Source: VBWE01 sp943372645
GTDB lineage: Bacteria > Bacteroidota > Bacteroidia > Palsa-965
Reading direction: 5' to 3'
NCBI GenBank assembly: GCA_943372645.1
Contig: CALRZN010000027.1
Coordinates: forward strand, 6,631 to 70,630
Length of the DNA: 64,000 bases
A model generated the notes under the pieces. It had not been told where the DNA came from. It was given only the letters and a program-made list of their open reading frames with translations, and did no database searches. Made by a program: the position numbers and the translations under genes. This document shows, in pieces, positions 51,312 to 60,153 of this stretch; position 1 is the first letter of the stretch; each line of letters starts with the position of its first letter.

Positions 51312-52730
51312 ATGAAAACAAAACTGGTAATCATAGCTTGTGTTATAGTACACTTGCTCAAAGCACAACATATTATCGAATATGATTTTGTTGCTGGAAA
51401 TTCATTGTCGTTAATAAAGCATCAGGACTCCGAGTTTAAAACAAGAACAACAGTTGAAGCTGGCGAAAGTTGCACTTTCATGATTAAAAATGTTAATACC
51501 TTTCTTTACAAAGTAGAGGTAAATGGAAATGTTGTAGATCTCCACGGAGAACCACCGGAGGCGTTTGTGTTTTTTTTTAATGCGAAAAATTTTGCTAATT
51601 TATCAGGTAATCTGACATCTCAAGAATTAGTAGAATCAAATATGAAAAAAGATTCTTTGCAGAGGAATGATTCGATTTCTCCCTCAGAGATATATCAGGA
51701 ATATCTCGATAACATATATGATGCTCTGGTCAAACTCGAACAATGGAAAGTAAAGTATGATGGACTAATGAATATTGTTCAGACAGACGGCTTGACAGGA
51801 GATTCTATAATCTATTTGGTAAATCAATACATTGGAAATAAACAACCATTGACAATTATTGAGAAGGGCTCAGAAGATTTACAAACTGTTGAAAAGGTAA
51901 TAAGCGAATTTCTAAAAGCGGCTGAAAAAATGAAAGCCGCAAATGCTAAGGTTGGTAAAAATGAAGAAATAGTAATATCTGATGCTATTCTGGACGATGA
52001 TCTGAAAAGAATAAAAGAGTTATCTGAAAATATTCAAAAATTCAACTATCCCGCCTTTTTCAATAAGTTCAGTATTCTTCTAAAACAGGCAACTAATCCC
52101 AAATCCTATTATGTTAATTCTGTGCCTGTGTTTGCATCTCAGGATTATATTAAATTCCATATTTCAATCACACCAAGAGAGGACCTAAAATATGCACAGC
52201 TTCTCCAGGCAATTGAATTTGAATATCCAATTCGAGTTACAAGGGGAATAAAAATAGACTATAGTACTGGGCTTTTTTTCTCATTCGATGAGGCCCGTGG
52301 GAGAACTTATCGGCTCGATCCATTGAGCGGTGATACTGCATCCGTTTTTGTAATGCATAATACCCCTAACGCAGTGGCACTGCCAGCATTAGGTGCTGCT
52401 ATTCACGGTTCATGGCGATTTAATCCAGCTTTTGCAGCAGGAGGAATGCTTGGCCTGGGATTAAACTCAACAACAATTACAGATGCTAATTTTTATGTTG
52501 GCTTATCCGGTATTTTTGGATGGGAGGAACGATTTATATTAAATGCAGGGTACGCATTTAACCGGGTTGACTATCTGAAAGAGAATTATTATGTTGGACA
52601 AGTACTAAATAAAAATGCAGTTTCAGCAAATGAGCTTACAGCTAAAACGCTTCGGGGCGGGTTATTTATAGGGTTAACATTTAATCTTTCAAATAAAAAG
52701 AAAGAAGGCGATGCGACTGGTTCAAAATAA
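51312..52730 (+). CDS. Outer-membrane barrel with helical N-terminal part
   Basis: 472 residues, AT-rich. Signal peptide ending LKA-Q. A beta-rich start (IIEYDFVAGNSLSLIKHQDS), a helical/coiled-coil part (about 115-250, with KAAEKMKAANAKVGKNEEIV), then barrel strands (IRVTRGIKIDYSTGLFFSFD, ending GGLFIGLTFNLSNKKK). Family not recognised. It matches the 39619 protein in layout (helical segment joined to a barrel). The last gene of the group; a bidirectional terminator follows. Confidence 0.72.
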   Translation: MKTKLVIIACVIVHLLKAQHIIEYDFVAGNSLSLIKHQDSEFKTRTTVEAGESCTFMIKNVNTFLYKVEVNGNVVDLHGEPPEAFVFFFNAKNFANLSGNLTSQELVESNMKKDSLQRNDSISPSEIYQEYLDNIYDALVKLEQWKVKYDGLMNIVQTDGLTGDSIIYLVNQYIGNKQPLTIIEKGSEDLQTVEKVISEFLKAAEKMKAANAKVGKNEEIVISDAILDDDLKRIKELSENIQKFNYPAFFNKFSILLKQATNPKSYYVNSVPVFASQDYIKFHISITPREDLKYAQLLQAIEFEYPIRVTRGIKIDYSTGLFFSFDEARGRTYRLDPLSGDTASVFVMHNTPNAVALPALGAAIHGSWRFNPAFAAGGMLGLGLNSTTITDANFYVGLSGIFGWEERFILNAGYAFNRVDYLKENYYVGQVLNKNAVSANELTAKTLRGGLFIGLTFNLSNKKKEGDATGSK

Positions 52731-52764
52731 ATGAGCCTTGAATTTAAATTGCGAAATTCGGATA

Positions 52765-52811
52765 ATAAAAACAAAAAAGAGGCAACCACCGGGAAGCCTC
52801 TTTTTGTTTGT
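52765..52811. terminator. Bidirectional terminator between convergent genes
   Basis: aaacaaaaaagaggc and gcctctttttgttt are inverse complements with about a 13-base loop (aaccaccgggaa); T-runs on both strands. It lies between the stops of 51312-52730 (+) and 52880-55042 (-). Confidence 0.85.
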
Positions 52812-52879
52812 AACGATAAACTGCCAACCGCCAATGCCCGTTGCCACTGAAATAAAGCACCACGCGAAGCGTAAAACAG

Positions 52880-55042
52880 TTACTTCTTAATCCGTATCTC
52901 CACCCGCCGATTCTTCCTGCGCCCAGCCTCATCAGCATTCCCCGAAACCGGATCGCTCATCCCCTTGGGGATGAGTACCAGCAACTCCGGCGGAACGCCT
53001 TTGCTGAGCAGGTACGTTTTAACCGCTTCGGCGCGGCGTGCTGAAAGTTCCTGGTTGAACTGCTCGGAACCTTTGGCGTCGGTGTAGCCGTAGATTTCGA
53101 AGCGCAGGTTCGGGTTGCGGTTCATGTATTCGGCGGCGCGGTCGAGTTCTACGCGGGCTTCTTCGTTGAGGTCGGCTTTTTCAAATTCGAAATACACGGT
53201 GTTGAATGCAGCTGCGTTGTTCGTGTTGTTGCCGGCAACCACTTCGGGATAGATTTCGGTGAGGTATTGCAGTACGAGGTCTTTGCGCGGATTTACCTTA
53301 TCAAGCGTGGTTACAAAGCCGAGGCGTTGCACGTTATCGCCGTTGGTGCCGGCGGCGGCATCCACATCAAACAGCGCGGTGGTCATTTCAATCTGCTGCC
53401 CGGTGATGCCGCGCAGTTCATTGGCAACAAACGCATAGCTGATTTCCTGTACGCAGTTGTCGAGTTTGGTTTCGGCGGGTATGCTGATGCTTGTTTTGGC
53501 CGGTTTGTAGCCATCGCGCTCGAGGCTGATGTCGTACGTAACGCCCGGCTCAAAGTTGAACAGCGCAAATCCTTCAGGTGTAAATTCGAGCAGTTTTTTG
53601 CGGCCGTTCTGCGTGTTGGTGTACCATACGCGGGCATTGCTTACCGCTTTGCCGTTGTCGGAAATGTGGATGGTCATGCGGTGCGTCTGTTCAATTTTTG
53701 CAATCGCATAAATGTCCAGGTCGCCGAGCGTGTTGTGTTGCATGGAGGCGTAGTAGCCGCAACGGTCGCCCGCGGTACAGGGCACAAAAAACAGGTCGTC
53801 GCCGCCGTTGTTAATCGGGTAGCCGAGGTTTTCCGGTTTCATCCATTGGCCGTTTTCATTCGGACTTTTGAACACATCGAAACCGCCCATGCTGTTGTGT
53901 CCTTCCGATGCAAAATACAGTGCCTGGTTATCGGCAGCCACATACGGCGATTCTTCATCATACGGCGTGTTCACATTCGGACCGAGGTTGATGGGTACGC
54001 CCCAGTTGCCGTTTGCTAATTTTTCGGCGCGGTAAATGTCTTTGCCCCCGAATCCGCCGACACGGTCGCTTACAAAATACATCGTGTTTCCGTCCGGGCT
54101 GATGCACATGCTGGGCTCGTGCGAGCTTTTACCGTCAATCTGTTCGTGCATGCGTTTGGGGCGGGTCCATTTGCCGTTTTCATTTACGGTGGCCTGCCAC
54201 ATGTCGCTGTAGCGGTAGATGTACAGTTTCTGCCCGTCGGGCGAAACGGCGATGGAACCGTCGTGATCGTGTGTGTTTATTTCCGAAACGTTTTCGGCCT
54301 TCGTAAACAGGTAACGCAGCGGACCTTTGCGTTTCATTTTGTACGACGTATCTAATTTACCGGCGCTGGTCCATGCCCCGTTTTCGCTCATGTTGCGCGA
54401 CATATACACATCTTCAAAATAATGGCCTTCATCATCCATATTGCCACCGGTGGTGCCTTTGCGTTTCGAGGTGAAGAGCAGGAGCTGATCGCCCGACGTA
54501 AATACCGGTGCGTAATCGGGGTAGGGAGAATTTACATTGTCGCCGAGGTTTTCCACGCGCACGGCTACCGGTGTGCCCATCAGTTTTTTTCCGTTTTCGC
54601 AGGTTTCGATGAGGCGGTTCATGCTTTTGATGCCCTCGGGGGTATCCATTTTTTTACGCAGCTCCTGGTAACAGCGGATGGCGTCGTCGAACCGGTTGTT
54701 CATCTGGTACGTTGTACCTGCATAGTACCACATTTCTTCGGTGGCGGTGGTACCGGCCATTGCAATGGCTTTTTCAAACCAGGGCATGCTGCTCATTTTG
54801 CCGGTCTGCGAATAATACAGGCACACGCCCATCTGGAAATGCAGGATGGCATTGTTCGGGTACTGCGTTATCAGTTTGGTGAGTATGGGTTCGGCGCGGT
54901 CGTATTCTTCGAAGAAGAAAAACTCCTGCGCTTTGCGGAATACTTTCCGGTCTTTGCGTTCGATGCGTTCCTGCTTTTCGGCGGGGGCTGCAACAGCGTG
55001 CAGGGCTGTTCCGAGAAGCAAAGCAATAAGAAGGCGTTTCAT
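52880..55042 (-). CDS. OmpA-family protein with TPR, PD40 propeller and CRD (PorE-like paralogue)
   Basis: 720 residues. Signal peptide ending VAA; TPR segment (about 25-150, FFEEYDRAEPILTKLITQYP, WYYAGTTYQMNNRFDDAI); PD40 strands (GSIAVSPDGQKLYIYRYSD, EPSMCISPDGNTMYFVSDRV); carboxypeptidase-regulatory-like sandwich (NARVWYTNTQNGRKKLLEF, YDISLERDGYKP); OmpA domain (LRFEIYGYTDAKGSEQFNQE, ending VEIRIKK). It is a paralogue of the 15192 protein, but stands alone with no PorP/SprF next to it. Likely a wall-anchored outer-membrane component. Confidence 0.92.
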   Translation of the reverse strand: MKRLLIALLLGTALHAVAAPAEKQERIERKDRKVFRKAQEFFFFEEYDRAEPILTKLITQYPNNAILHFQMGVCLYYSQTGKMSSMPWFEKAIAMAGTTATEEMWYYAGTTYQMNNRFDDAIRCYQELRKKMDTPEGIKSMNRLIETCENGKKLMGTPVAVRVENLGDNVNSPYPDYAPVFTSGDQLLLFTSKRKGTTGGNMDDEGHYFEDVYMSRNMSENGAWTSAGKLDTSYKMKRKGPLRYLFTKAENVSEINTHDHDGSIAVSPDGQKLYIYRYSDMWQATVNENGKWTRPKRMHEQIDGKSSHEPSMCISPDGNTMYFVSDRVGGFGGKDIYRAEKLANGNWGVPINLGPNVNTPYDEESPYVAADNQALYFASEGHNSMGGFDVFKSPNENGQWMKPENLGYPINNGGDDLFFVPCTAGDRCGYYASMQHNTLGDLDIYAIAKIEQTHRMTIHISDNGKAVSNARVWYTNTQNGRKKLLEFTPEGFALFNFEPGVTYDISLERDGYKPAKTSISIPAETKLDNCVQEISYAFVANELRGITGQQIEMTTALFDVDAAAGTNGDNVQRLGFVTTLDKVNPRKDLVLQYLTEIYPEVVAGNNTNNAAAFNTVYFEFEKADLNEEARVELDRAAEYMNRNPNLRFEIYGYTDAKGSEQFNQELSARRAEAVKTYLLSKGVPPELLVLIPKGMSDPVSGNADEAGRRKNRRVEIRIKK

Positions 55043-55548
55043 GGGCGGTCGCTTGAATTACAAATATAAAGGAAACCGCAGCAGCGGTGCAACTCTTTGA
55101 TTTACAATTACGAAAATAGGGCAGGAGCGGATGCGGTGCAAGTGCATACACCGGCAGAAATCGGCTTTCCGGCTGTTTTATAGGATCATTTATATCAGGC
55201 ATCTTACATATAGTTGGCAGTGGCAGGCAGCAGTGGCAGTCGGAAGGAGTTTCAGAAGATGAATCTGTTCCTTACGAAAACACGACTGCCACTGCCAACT
55301 GCTGCTGCCAACTCAGCTTACACGTTATTTTATGATTACCGGGGTTTGTATGCTGGCTATTTAATACGATCTGATTTCCGTCTCAACTCCGGCACCTGAA
55401 ATTCATCCAATAAAACCGCGGTTTCGTCGCAGGAAAACCGAAAAGTGCATTTGAAATCCGATTTCCTGCCGGAAGCTGGTAGGAATTAAAAAAGAATGTT
55501 CTTACCTTGCACTACACCTTTTTAATGCTACATCTAAAACAAAATTGC
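55043..55548. other. Gene-free stretch with word-type repeat
   Basis: 506 bases between the divergent OmpA and T9SS genes. It holds the GGCAGTGGC-type inverted repeat (55212-55314) and a weak -7-like box taccttgc (55503-55510). Nothing else is seen. Confidence 0.45.
55212..55314. repeat. Word-type inverted repeat (GGCAGTGGC family)
   Basis: agttggcagtggcaggcagc plus agtggcagtcg faces cgactgccactgccaactgc plus tgctgccaact, about 45 bases apart. Confidence 0.7.
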
Positions 55549-57402
55549 ATGAAAAAACTGTTATTCCTTGCCGGGATGGCCAGCTTCGGAGCTGCGCAGG
55601 CCCAGTTTCAGTACGGCGTAGAAATGCCTTCGCCGGACGGGGGAACTGTTGTTGTTGAGAAAAACAAAACGTTCGCCATTACCCGCCCGTTCAGTGAACT
55701 GGCTAAAGAATTTCCTGCTATTGAAGGCGAAGTAAAAGCCCAGCAGGAAGAAGCGTTTGAGTCGAAAAACAAAAAACGCCCGACGCACACCCTCGAAAAC
55801 CCGAACGCGTTACCGGTTGGTGACGATCCGCTGGCTTCGCAGGGCTACAACCCGATGCACGCTGCCGCACCTATCGGTGCCAACTGGCAGGCCCTTTCCG
55901 GTTCCGGCTACCCGCCCGATCCGTCTGGCGCTGCTGGCCCGAACCATTATGTGCAGGCTGTAAACACCCAGTACCGTGTTTACGACAAAACCGGCACACC
56001 GCAGGCCAACGCGGCCAACCTGAGCAGCCTCTGGAGCGGTTCTACTAACGACGGTGACCCGATCGTGCTGTACGATAAATATGCCGACCGCTGGTTCATC
56101 AGCCAGTTCCAGGTTTCAGGCAACGAAATCCTGATTGCAGTTTCTACCACTTCAAATCCGACCGGTTCGTATTATACCTGGACTTTCGTTCCGCAGTCCG
56201 GATCGTTCCCGGATTACTTCAAGTTTTCGATCTGGCAGGACGGTTATTACATGTCTGCCAACTGGAACGAACGCACTGTTGTATTCGACCGCACCGCGAT
56301 GCTTGCCGGTAACTCTACCGTAAGCATGATTGTTAAAGCCATGCCGACCACACCGTCGAACGGCTTTTTCCTGCCGATGCCTTCGGATGCTGACGGACAG
56401 CTTCCGCCCGCAAACACACCGTGTTATTTCTTCTCGTTTGAAGATGACGGCTGGAGCTCTTCGAACACCGATGCGATCCGCATCTATGCCATGACCACCA
56501 ACTGGACTACACCTTCTGCAACTACCATGACATTGGTTACCACACTGCCGACCACTGCATTTAATGCTGTATTTACGACATCGTGGACCGACGTTCCGCA
56601 GCCGGGTTCGAGCCAGAAGCTTGACGTTATTTCGGGCATCATCCAGTACCGCGCACAATACCGCCGCTGGGTAGGCTATAACACCGTACTGCTTTGCTGG
56701 CCGGTTAAAGTAACAGGTCTCCAGGCCGGTATCCGCTGGGTAGAACTGCGTCAGACAGGCACTACCTGGAGCATTTACCAGGAAGGCACTTTCGCACCTA
56801 CCGCTGATTATTACTGGATGGGTTCCATGGTAATGGACGACAACGGCAGCATCGGTATGGGATATAACATTTCCAATTCCACCAACATTTCGCCTTCGCT
56901 GTACTACACCGGCCGTCTTGCAACTGACCCGCTGGGCCAGATGACAGTTACACCGGTTCAGGCTGTTGCAGGTTCAGGTGCACAAAGCGGTATTGAGCGC
57001 TGGGGTGATTATGCCCAGGCTTCGCTCGATCCGGATGGTGTTACCATGTGGTACACCGGTGAATACCTCACCAGCGGTGCAAAACGCACCCGTGTGTTCT
57101 CGTTCACCATTCCGAGCCCGCTCGATGTGAAACCGGCTACACCGGAAGAAGCACCGTTCTATAACGTATACCAGCAGAACGACCAGCTGATCGTGAACAC
57201 CAAAAACATGCCGAACAACAACGAAGTAGTGGTTGACCTGTTCGACATCACCGGTAAACAGATCAGCGGTGCTACCCTGCAGCCGACCGACAAAGGCATC
57301 AATACCACCATCAATGTAAACAATCTTGCTGACGGCACGTATCTTGTACGTATCGGTAACAAAGATTTCCAGAAAGTGGTTAAAGTAATTGTTGCTAAGT
57401 AA
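55549..57402 (+). CDS. T9SS-secreted surface protein, abundant-type codon use
   Basis: Start set at ATG 55549 (617 residues) with signal peptide ending AQA-Q. The first ~90 residues are a disordered, charged leader. Then a propeller-like region starts at GAAGPNHYVQAVNTQYRVYD and continues through DPIVLYDKYADRWFISQF and RWGDYAQASLDPDGVTMWYT; the motifs resemble a secreted beta-propeller of unknown role. The T9SS type A end begins near EEAPFYNVYQQNDQLIV and closes with VVKVIVAK. Codon use is unusually regular (frequent C-ending codons), suggesting strong expression. Confidence 0.85.
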   Translation: MKKLLFLAGMASFGAAQAQFQYGVEMPSPDGGTVVVEKNKTFAITRPFSELAKEFPAIEGEVKAQQEEAFESKNKKRPTHTLENPNALPVGDDPLASQGYNPMHAAAPIGANWQALSGSGYPPDPSGAAGPNHYVQAVNTQYRVYDKTGTPQANAANLSSLWSGSTNDGDPIVLYDKYADRWFISQFQVSGNEILIAVSTTSNPTGSYYTWTFVPQSGSFPDYFKFSIWQDGYYMSANWNERTVVFDRTAMLAGNSTVSMIVKAMPTTPSNGFFLPMPSDADGQLPPANTPCYFFSFEDDGWSSSNTDAIRIYAMTTNWTTPSATTMTLVTTLPTTAFNAVFTTSWTDVPQPGSSQKLDVISGIIQYRAQYRRWVGYNTVLLCWPVKVTGLQAGIRWVELRQTGTTWSIYQEGTFAPTADYYWMGSMVMDDNGSIGMGYNISNSTNISPSLYYTGRLATDPLGQMTVTPVQAVAGSGAQSGIERWGDYAQASLDPDGVTMWYTGEYLTSGAKRTRVFSFTIPSPLDVKPATPEEAPFYNVYQQNDQLIVNTKNMPNNNEVVVDLFDITGKQISGATLQPTDKGINTTINVNNLADGTYLVRIGNKDFQKVVKVIVAK

Positions 57403-57409
57403 TCGTTTT

Positions 57410-57856
57410 ATGAAAAAGATATTGTTTGCACTTACTGTTGTTGCTTTTACGCTCGCTTCCTGCAAAGGCAAGAAAGACGTAAATAACACGTCCGACTCGT
57501 CGGATAAAACAGCCACAACAGCTACGGTTACACCTACCGATACGGCAAAAAAGGTAATCACACCGGCTTATTCCGATCCGGACACCGTGGGCGCACAAAC
57601 CTCGCCCGATCCGAACGCCAAGATGACGCTGGGAAAAGTATCGCACAAGTACATTAAAGGTGGCTGCACATCGGTGCTGCTCGTAGCTAATGGAAACAGC
57701 GAAGAAGTACTTATTCCCAAAGACAAACTGGCGAAGGAGTTTGATGTGGACGGAATGTCCGTACGTTTTGATTACCGCGCACTGCGCATGCCCAATCCAA
57801 GCGGCTGCACTACCGGCAGGGTAATTGAAGTGCTTAAAATGGTGAAAGCCCAGTAA
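57410..57856 (+). CDS. Small lipoprotein behind the T9SS gene
   Basis: 148 residues from ATG 57410, with lipobox LASC (lipobox Cys at about residue 18) and a Ser/Thr/Asp-rich linker. The C-terminal ~80 residues (KMTLGKVSHKYIKGGCTSVL, then RFDYRALRMPNPSGC) have two Cys. Similar two-Cys lipoprotein ends occur in several Bacteroidota, family unnamed. It starts 7 bases behind the T9SS gene stop and ends in a terminator, so the pair is one transcript. Confidence 0.8.
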   Translation: MKKILFALTVVAFTLASCKGKKDVNNTSDSSDKTATTATVTPTDTAKKVITPAYSDPDTVGAQTSPDPNAKMTLGKVSHKYIKGGCTSVLLVANGNSEEVLIPKDKLAKEFDVDGMSVRFDYRALRMPNPSGCTTGRVIEVLKMVKAQ

Positions 57857-57875
57857 GGTTTTCCGTTAAATACAG

Positions 57876-57911
57876 AACGGCTGCTGTTGCAAAACAGCAG
57901 CCGTTTTTTTT
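57876..57911 (+). terminator. Rho-independent terminator
   Basis: acggctgctgtt / aacagcagccgt stem followed by eight T, 20 bases behind the lipoprotein stop. Confidence 0.92.
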
Positions 57912-57951
57912 GTTCTTCATCCTATGGCTATTACAGCGATGTTCGTGTTGC

Positions 57952-58062
57952 ATTAACCACTAAGGCCACAAAGGCATGCACAAAGACCACAACGGGAAAC
58001 TTTGTGTCCTCGTGAAAACCTTTGTGTGTGTGCAGGAAAACGGGGTGGCCTTTGTGGTTAAA
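57952..58062. repeat. Word-type inverted repeat (CCACAAAGG family)
   Basis: attaaccactaaggccacaa (57952) faces gtggcctttgtggttaa at the right end; internal words cacaaag and ctttgtg add smaller hairpins. It lies between the terminator and rlmB's stop. Repeats of this CCACAAAGG type occur in many bacterial genomes. Confidence 0.65.
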
Positions 58063-58105
58063 CCGAAGTGATAGCACAGTTCCAGGAACTGAATAATCAA
58101 GCGTT

Positions 58106-58882
58106 TTAATTGCCGGCCAGCTTATGCTGTCGTACCACATCGTATAAAATAATACCCGCCGCCACGGAAACATTGAGTGAACCGATTTCACCGGCCAGCG
58201 GAATTTTTGCACGCACATCGCAGCGTTTCAGGTACTCTTCCGAAATACCGTCTTCTTCCGAACCCATAATGATGGCCAGCGGCCCGGTGAGGTCTGCCTC
58301 GTAATAAAAGCTGTCGCACTTTTCGGTGCAGGCCACCAGGCGCAGTCCCGATTCGCTGAGGTAAGCGAGTGTTTCCTTCAGGTTGTTTTCACGGCATACC
58401 GGAATTTTATGCAAAGCACCGGCGGAGGTTTTCATGGCATCGGCATTTACCTGTGCCGCACCGCGCGCGGGAATGATGATGGCATGTACCCCCGCACACT
58501 CTGCCGTACGTGCAATGGCGCCGAAGTTGCGCACATCGGTGATGCGGTCGAGTACGAGCAGCAGCGGCGTTTCGCCTTTCTCATAAATGGCGGGAAGCAC
58601 ATCTTCAATATGGTAAAACGTAACTTCACTGATGGTAGCCACCACGCCCTGGTGATTGCGGTCGCCGGCGAGGCGGTTTATTTTTTCCGCAGGCACATGC
58701 TGGTACGGAATGTTATGTTTCACCAGCAGCTGCCGCAGTTCGGCAAACAGTTCGCTTTTGATGCCCTGCTGGATAAACAGGCGGTCAATTTCCTTGCCGG
58801 CAGTAATGGCCTCGGCAACGGCACGTATGCCGTAAACCATAATGCCCTGGTGCTCGTTTTTCTTTTTGTGAAATGGTCTCAC
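58106..58882 (-). CDS. rlmB: TrmH/RlmB-type 23S rRNA 2'-O-methyltransferase
   Basis: Start set at GTG 58882, which follows the previous gene's stop by two bases; ATG 58840 is the alternative, ATG 58918 would overlap the upstream gene. About 259 residues. N-terminal substrate-binding part (VYGIRAVAEAITAGKEIDRL), then the SPOUT knot: NFGAIARTAECAGVHAIIIP, LAIIMGSEEDGISEEYLKRC, and IPLAGEIGSLNVSVAAGIIL. RlmB methylates the 2'-O of the peptidyl-transferase-loop guanosine (G2251 in E. coli numbering). Last gene of a four-gene housekeeping string. Naming as RlmB rather than another TrmH type is likely but not proven. Confidence 0.87.
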   Translation of the reverse strand: MRPFHKKKNEHQGIMVYGIRAVAEAITAGKEIDRLFIQQGIKSELFAELRQLLVKHNIPYQHVPAEKINRLAGDRNHQGVVATISEVTFYHIEDVLPAIYEKGETPLLLVLDRITDVRNFGAIARTAECAGVHAIIIPARGAAQVNADAMKTSAGALHKIPVCRENNLKETLAYLSESGLRLVACTEKCDSFYYEADLTGPLAIIMGSEEDGISEEYLKRCDVRAKIPLAGEIGSLNVSVAAGIILYDVVRQHKLAGN

Positions 58883-58884
58883 GT

Positions 58885-60153
58885 TCAGCGTTCGTAATAG
58901 GCCCGTCCGTTGCGCCATTCGTCCACGGCATGCATCCAGATGTTCCTGTAATTAATATTCCGGTTGAGTATAAAATCGTTGTCGCTGTACGGATTGTTCC
59001 GCACGCGTTCGAATACAAAGTTAACGGCCATGGGCGAACTGTTGTCGCCATAAATCCAGGTTTCGGTATCGCCCGAGCGATACACATTCAGGGGCGGACC
59101 GAAAATTATAAAGAGCATGCCGCGGTCGCTTTTCCAGCCTTCGCTGTGTGCGGTAAAATAGCGGTTGGTACTTTCCACGCGTTTGTAATATTGCCTGAGC
59201 ACTTCGCGTGCGCGTTCTTCGCTGCCGCAGCGTTCGAGCCAGAATTCATCTACGGCGGCTTTGCGGTCTTTCGCCTGCATTATTTTGCTGTATTCTTCAC
59301 CGGTGGTGAGGTAACGCAGCGGGGCAGCCAGTGCATCGGCTTCGGTAATTTCAGGATACCCGCTGTTAAAACAGTTGATGAGCTGCCCCTCGCGCGAAGC
59401 CGTATCGGTTTGTATAAAATACATGCCCCGTTTCGGAAAACGCAGCAGCGAATCGGTGGCGGGACGGATGGCATACACACTGTCAGCTGGTTTTGCAGGC
59501 ACCGCCGGCATGGTAAAACCAAAGGGCAGGGGAGCGGGCGGCGCGGCTTTGAAACGGCAACGCACCCACAGCGTGGTGGCCGGACCGTTGTAATGCAGTT
59601 CAAGCGGGGTGGAGGGCGTAACGGTATTGCTGTACAGCGGCCACGCACTGCCCGGCGCGGTAAGCATATAAAACGCAGCGGCACCGGCTTTTTTGTTTAC
59701 CAGCAGTTCTTCATACACCGCTGTTTTTTTATGCAGGTCGCGCAGCGTAATGGCCAGCGTGTAACGTTCGCCGTCGGGTGCACGCAGATCAATGGTGCCG
59801 CCTACTTCTTTGCTGATGCGTTCGTTGTTCACATCGTGCAGTGTGATGTGACCGCTGTCGGCCACCAGCTTTTCGTTTTTTTCGGAACGCAACGTGTAGG
59901 TGATAAATACTTCGGCCGTAAAATCCGATTTGTTGTCGTTGCGGGTGTACAGCAGTTCCGACGAGTTAAGCTGAAAATACAGCCGCGACTGGTTCGGGGC
60001 CAGGTTGTACACGGCATATTTCGGCCGCATGTACCCATCGTTGTCATCGTATTTCCAGGCGGTATTCTGGTTGCTCAGCGACTGGGTGGTGTTACACTGC
60101 CCGAACAAAAGCAGGAGACAGAACGCCGCAAAAACAACGGTTAACCGGCGCAT
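58885..60153 (-). CDS. GWxTD-domain lipoprotein
   Basis: 422 residues. Lipoprotein signal with LLFGQC (lipobox Cys at about residue 20). A beta-rich middle (SELLYTRNDNKSDFTAEVFI, YTLAITLRDLHKKTAVY) leads to the C-terminal GWxTD-type region (HSEGWKSDRGMLFIIFGPPL, GDTETWIYGDNSSPMAVNFV). GWxTD proteins occur throughout Bacteroidota; role unknown. Its ATG overlaps the rmuC stop (TGATG), so translation is coupled. Confidence 0.88.
   Translation of the reverse strand: MRRLTVVFAAFCLLLLFGQCNTTQSLSNQNTAWKYDDNDGYMRPKYAVYNLAPNQSRLYFQLNSSELLYTRNDNKSDFTAEVFITYTLRSEKNEKLVADSGHITLHDVNNERISKEVGGTIDLRAPDGERYTLAITLRDLHKKTAVYEELLVNKKAGAAAFYMLTAPGSAWPLYSNTVTPSTPLELHYNGPATTLWVRCRFKAAPPAPLPFGFTMPAVPAKPADSVYAIRPATDSLLRFPKRGMYFIQTDTASREGQLINCFNSGYPEITEADALAAPLRYLTTGEEYSKIMQAKDRKAAVDEFWLERCGSEERAREVLRQYYKRVESTNRYFTAHSEGWKSDRGMLFIIFGPPLNVYRSGDTETWIYGDNSSPMAVNFVFERVRNNPYSDNDFILNRNINYRNIWMHAVDEWRNGRAYYER

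Noticed and set aside
57410..57856. Lipoprotein as chaperone or immunity partner of the upstream T9SS protein
   Set aside because: Co-transcription is clear but nothing in the sequence shows such a role.
58873..60144. 423-aa open frame opposite the GWxTD gene
   Set aside because: Antisense shadow of nearly identical extent; sense frame has lipobox and GWxTD motif and couples to rmuC.
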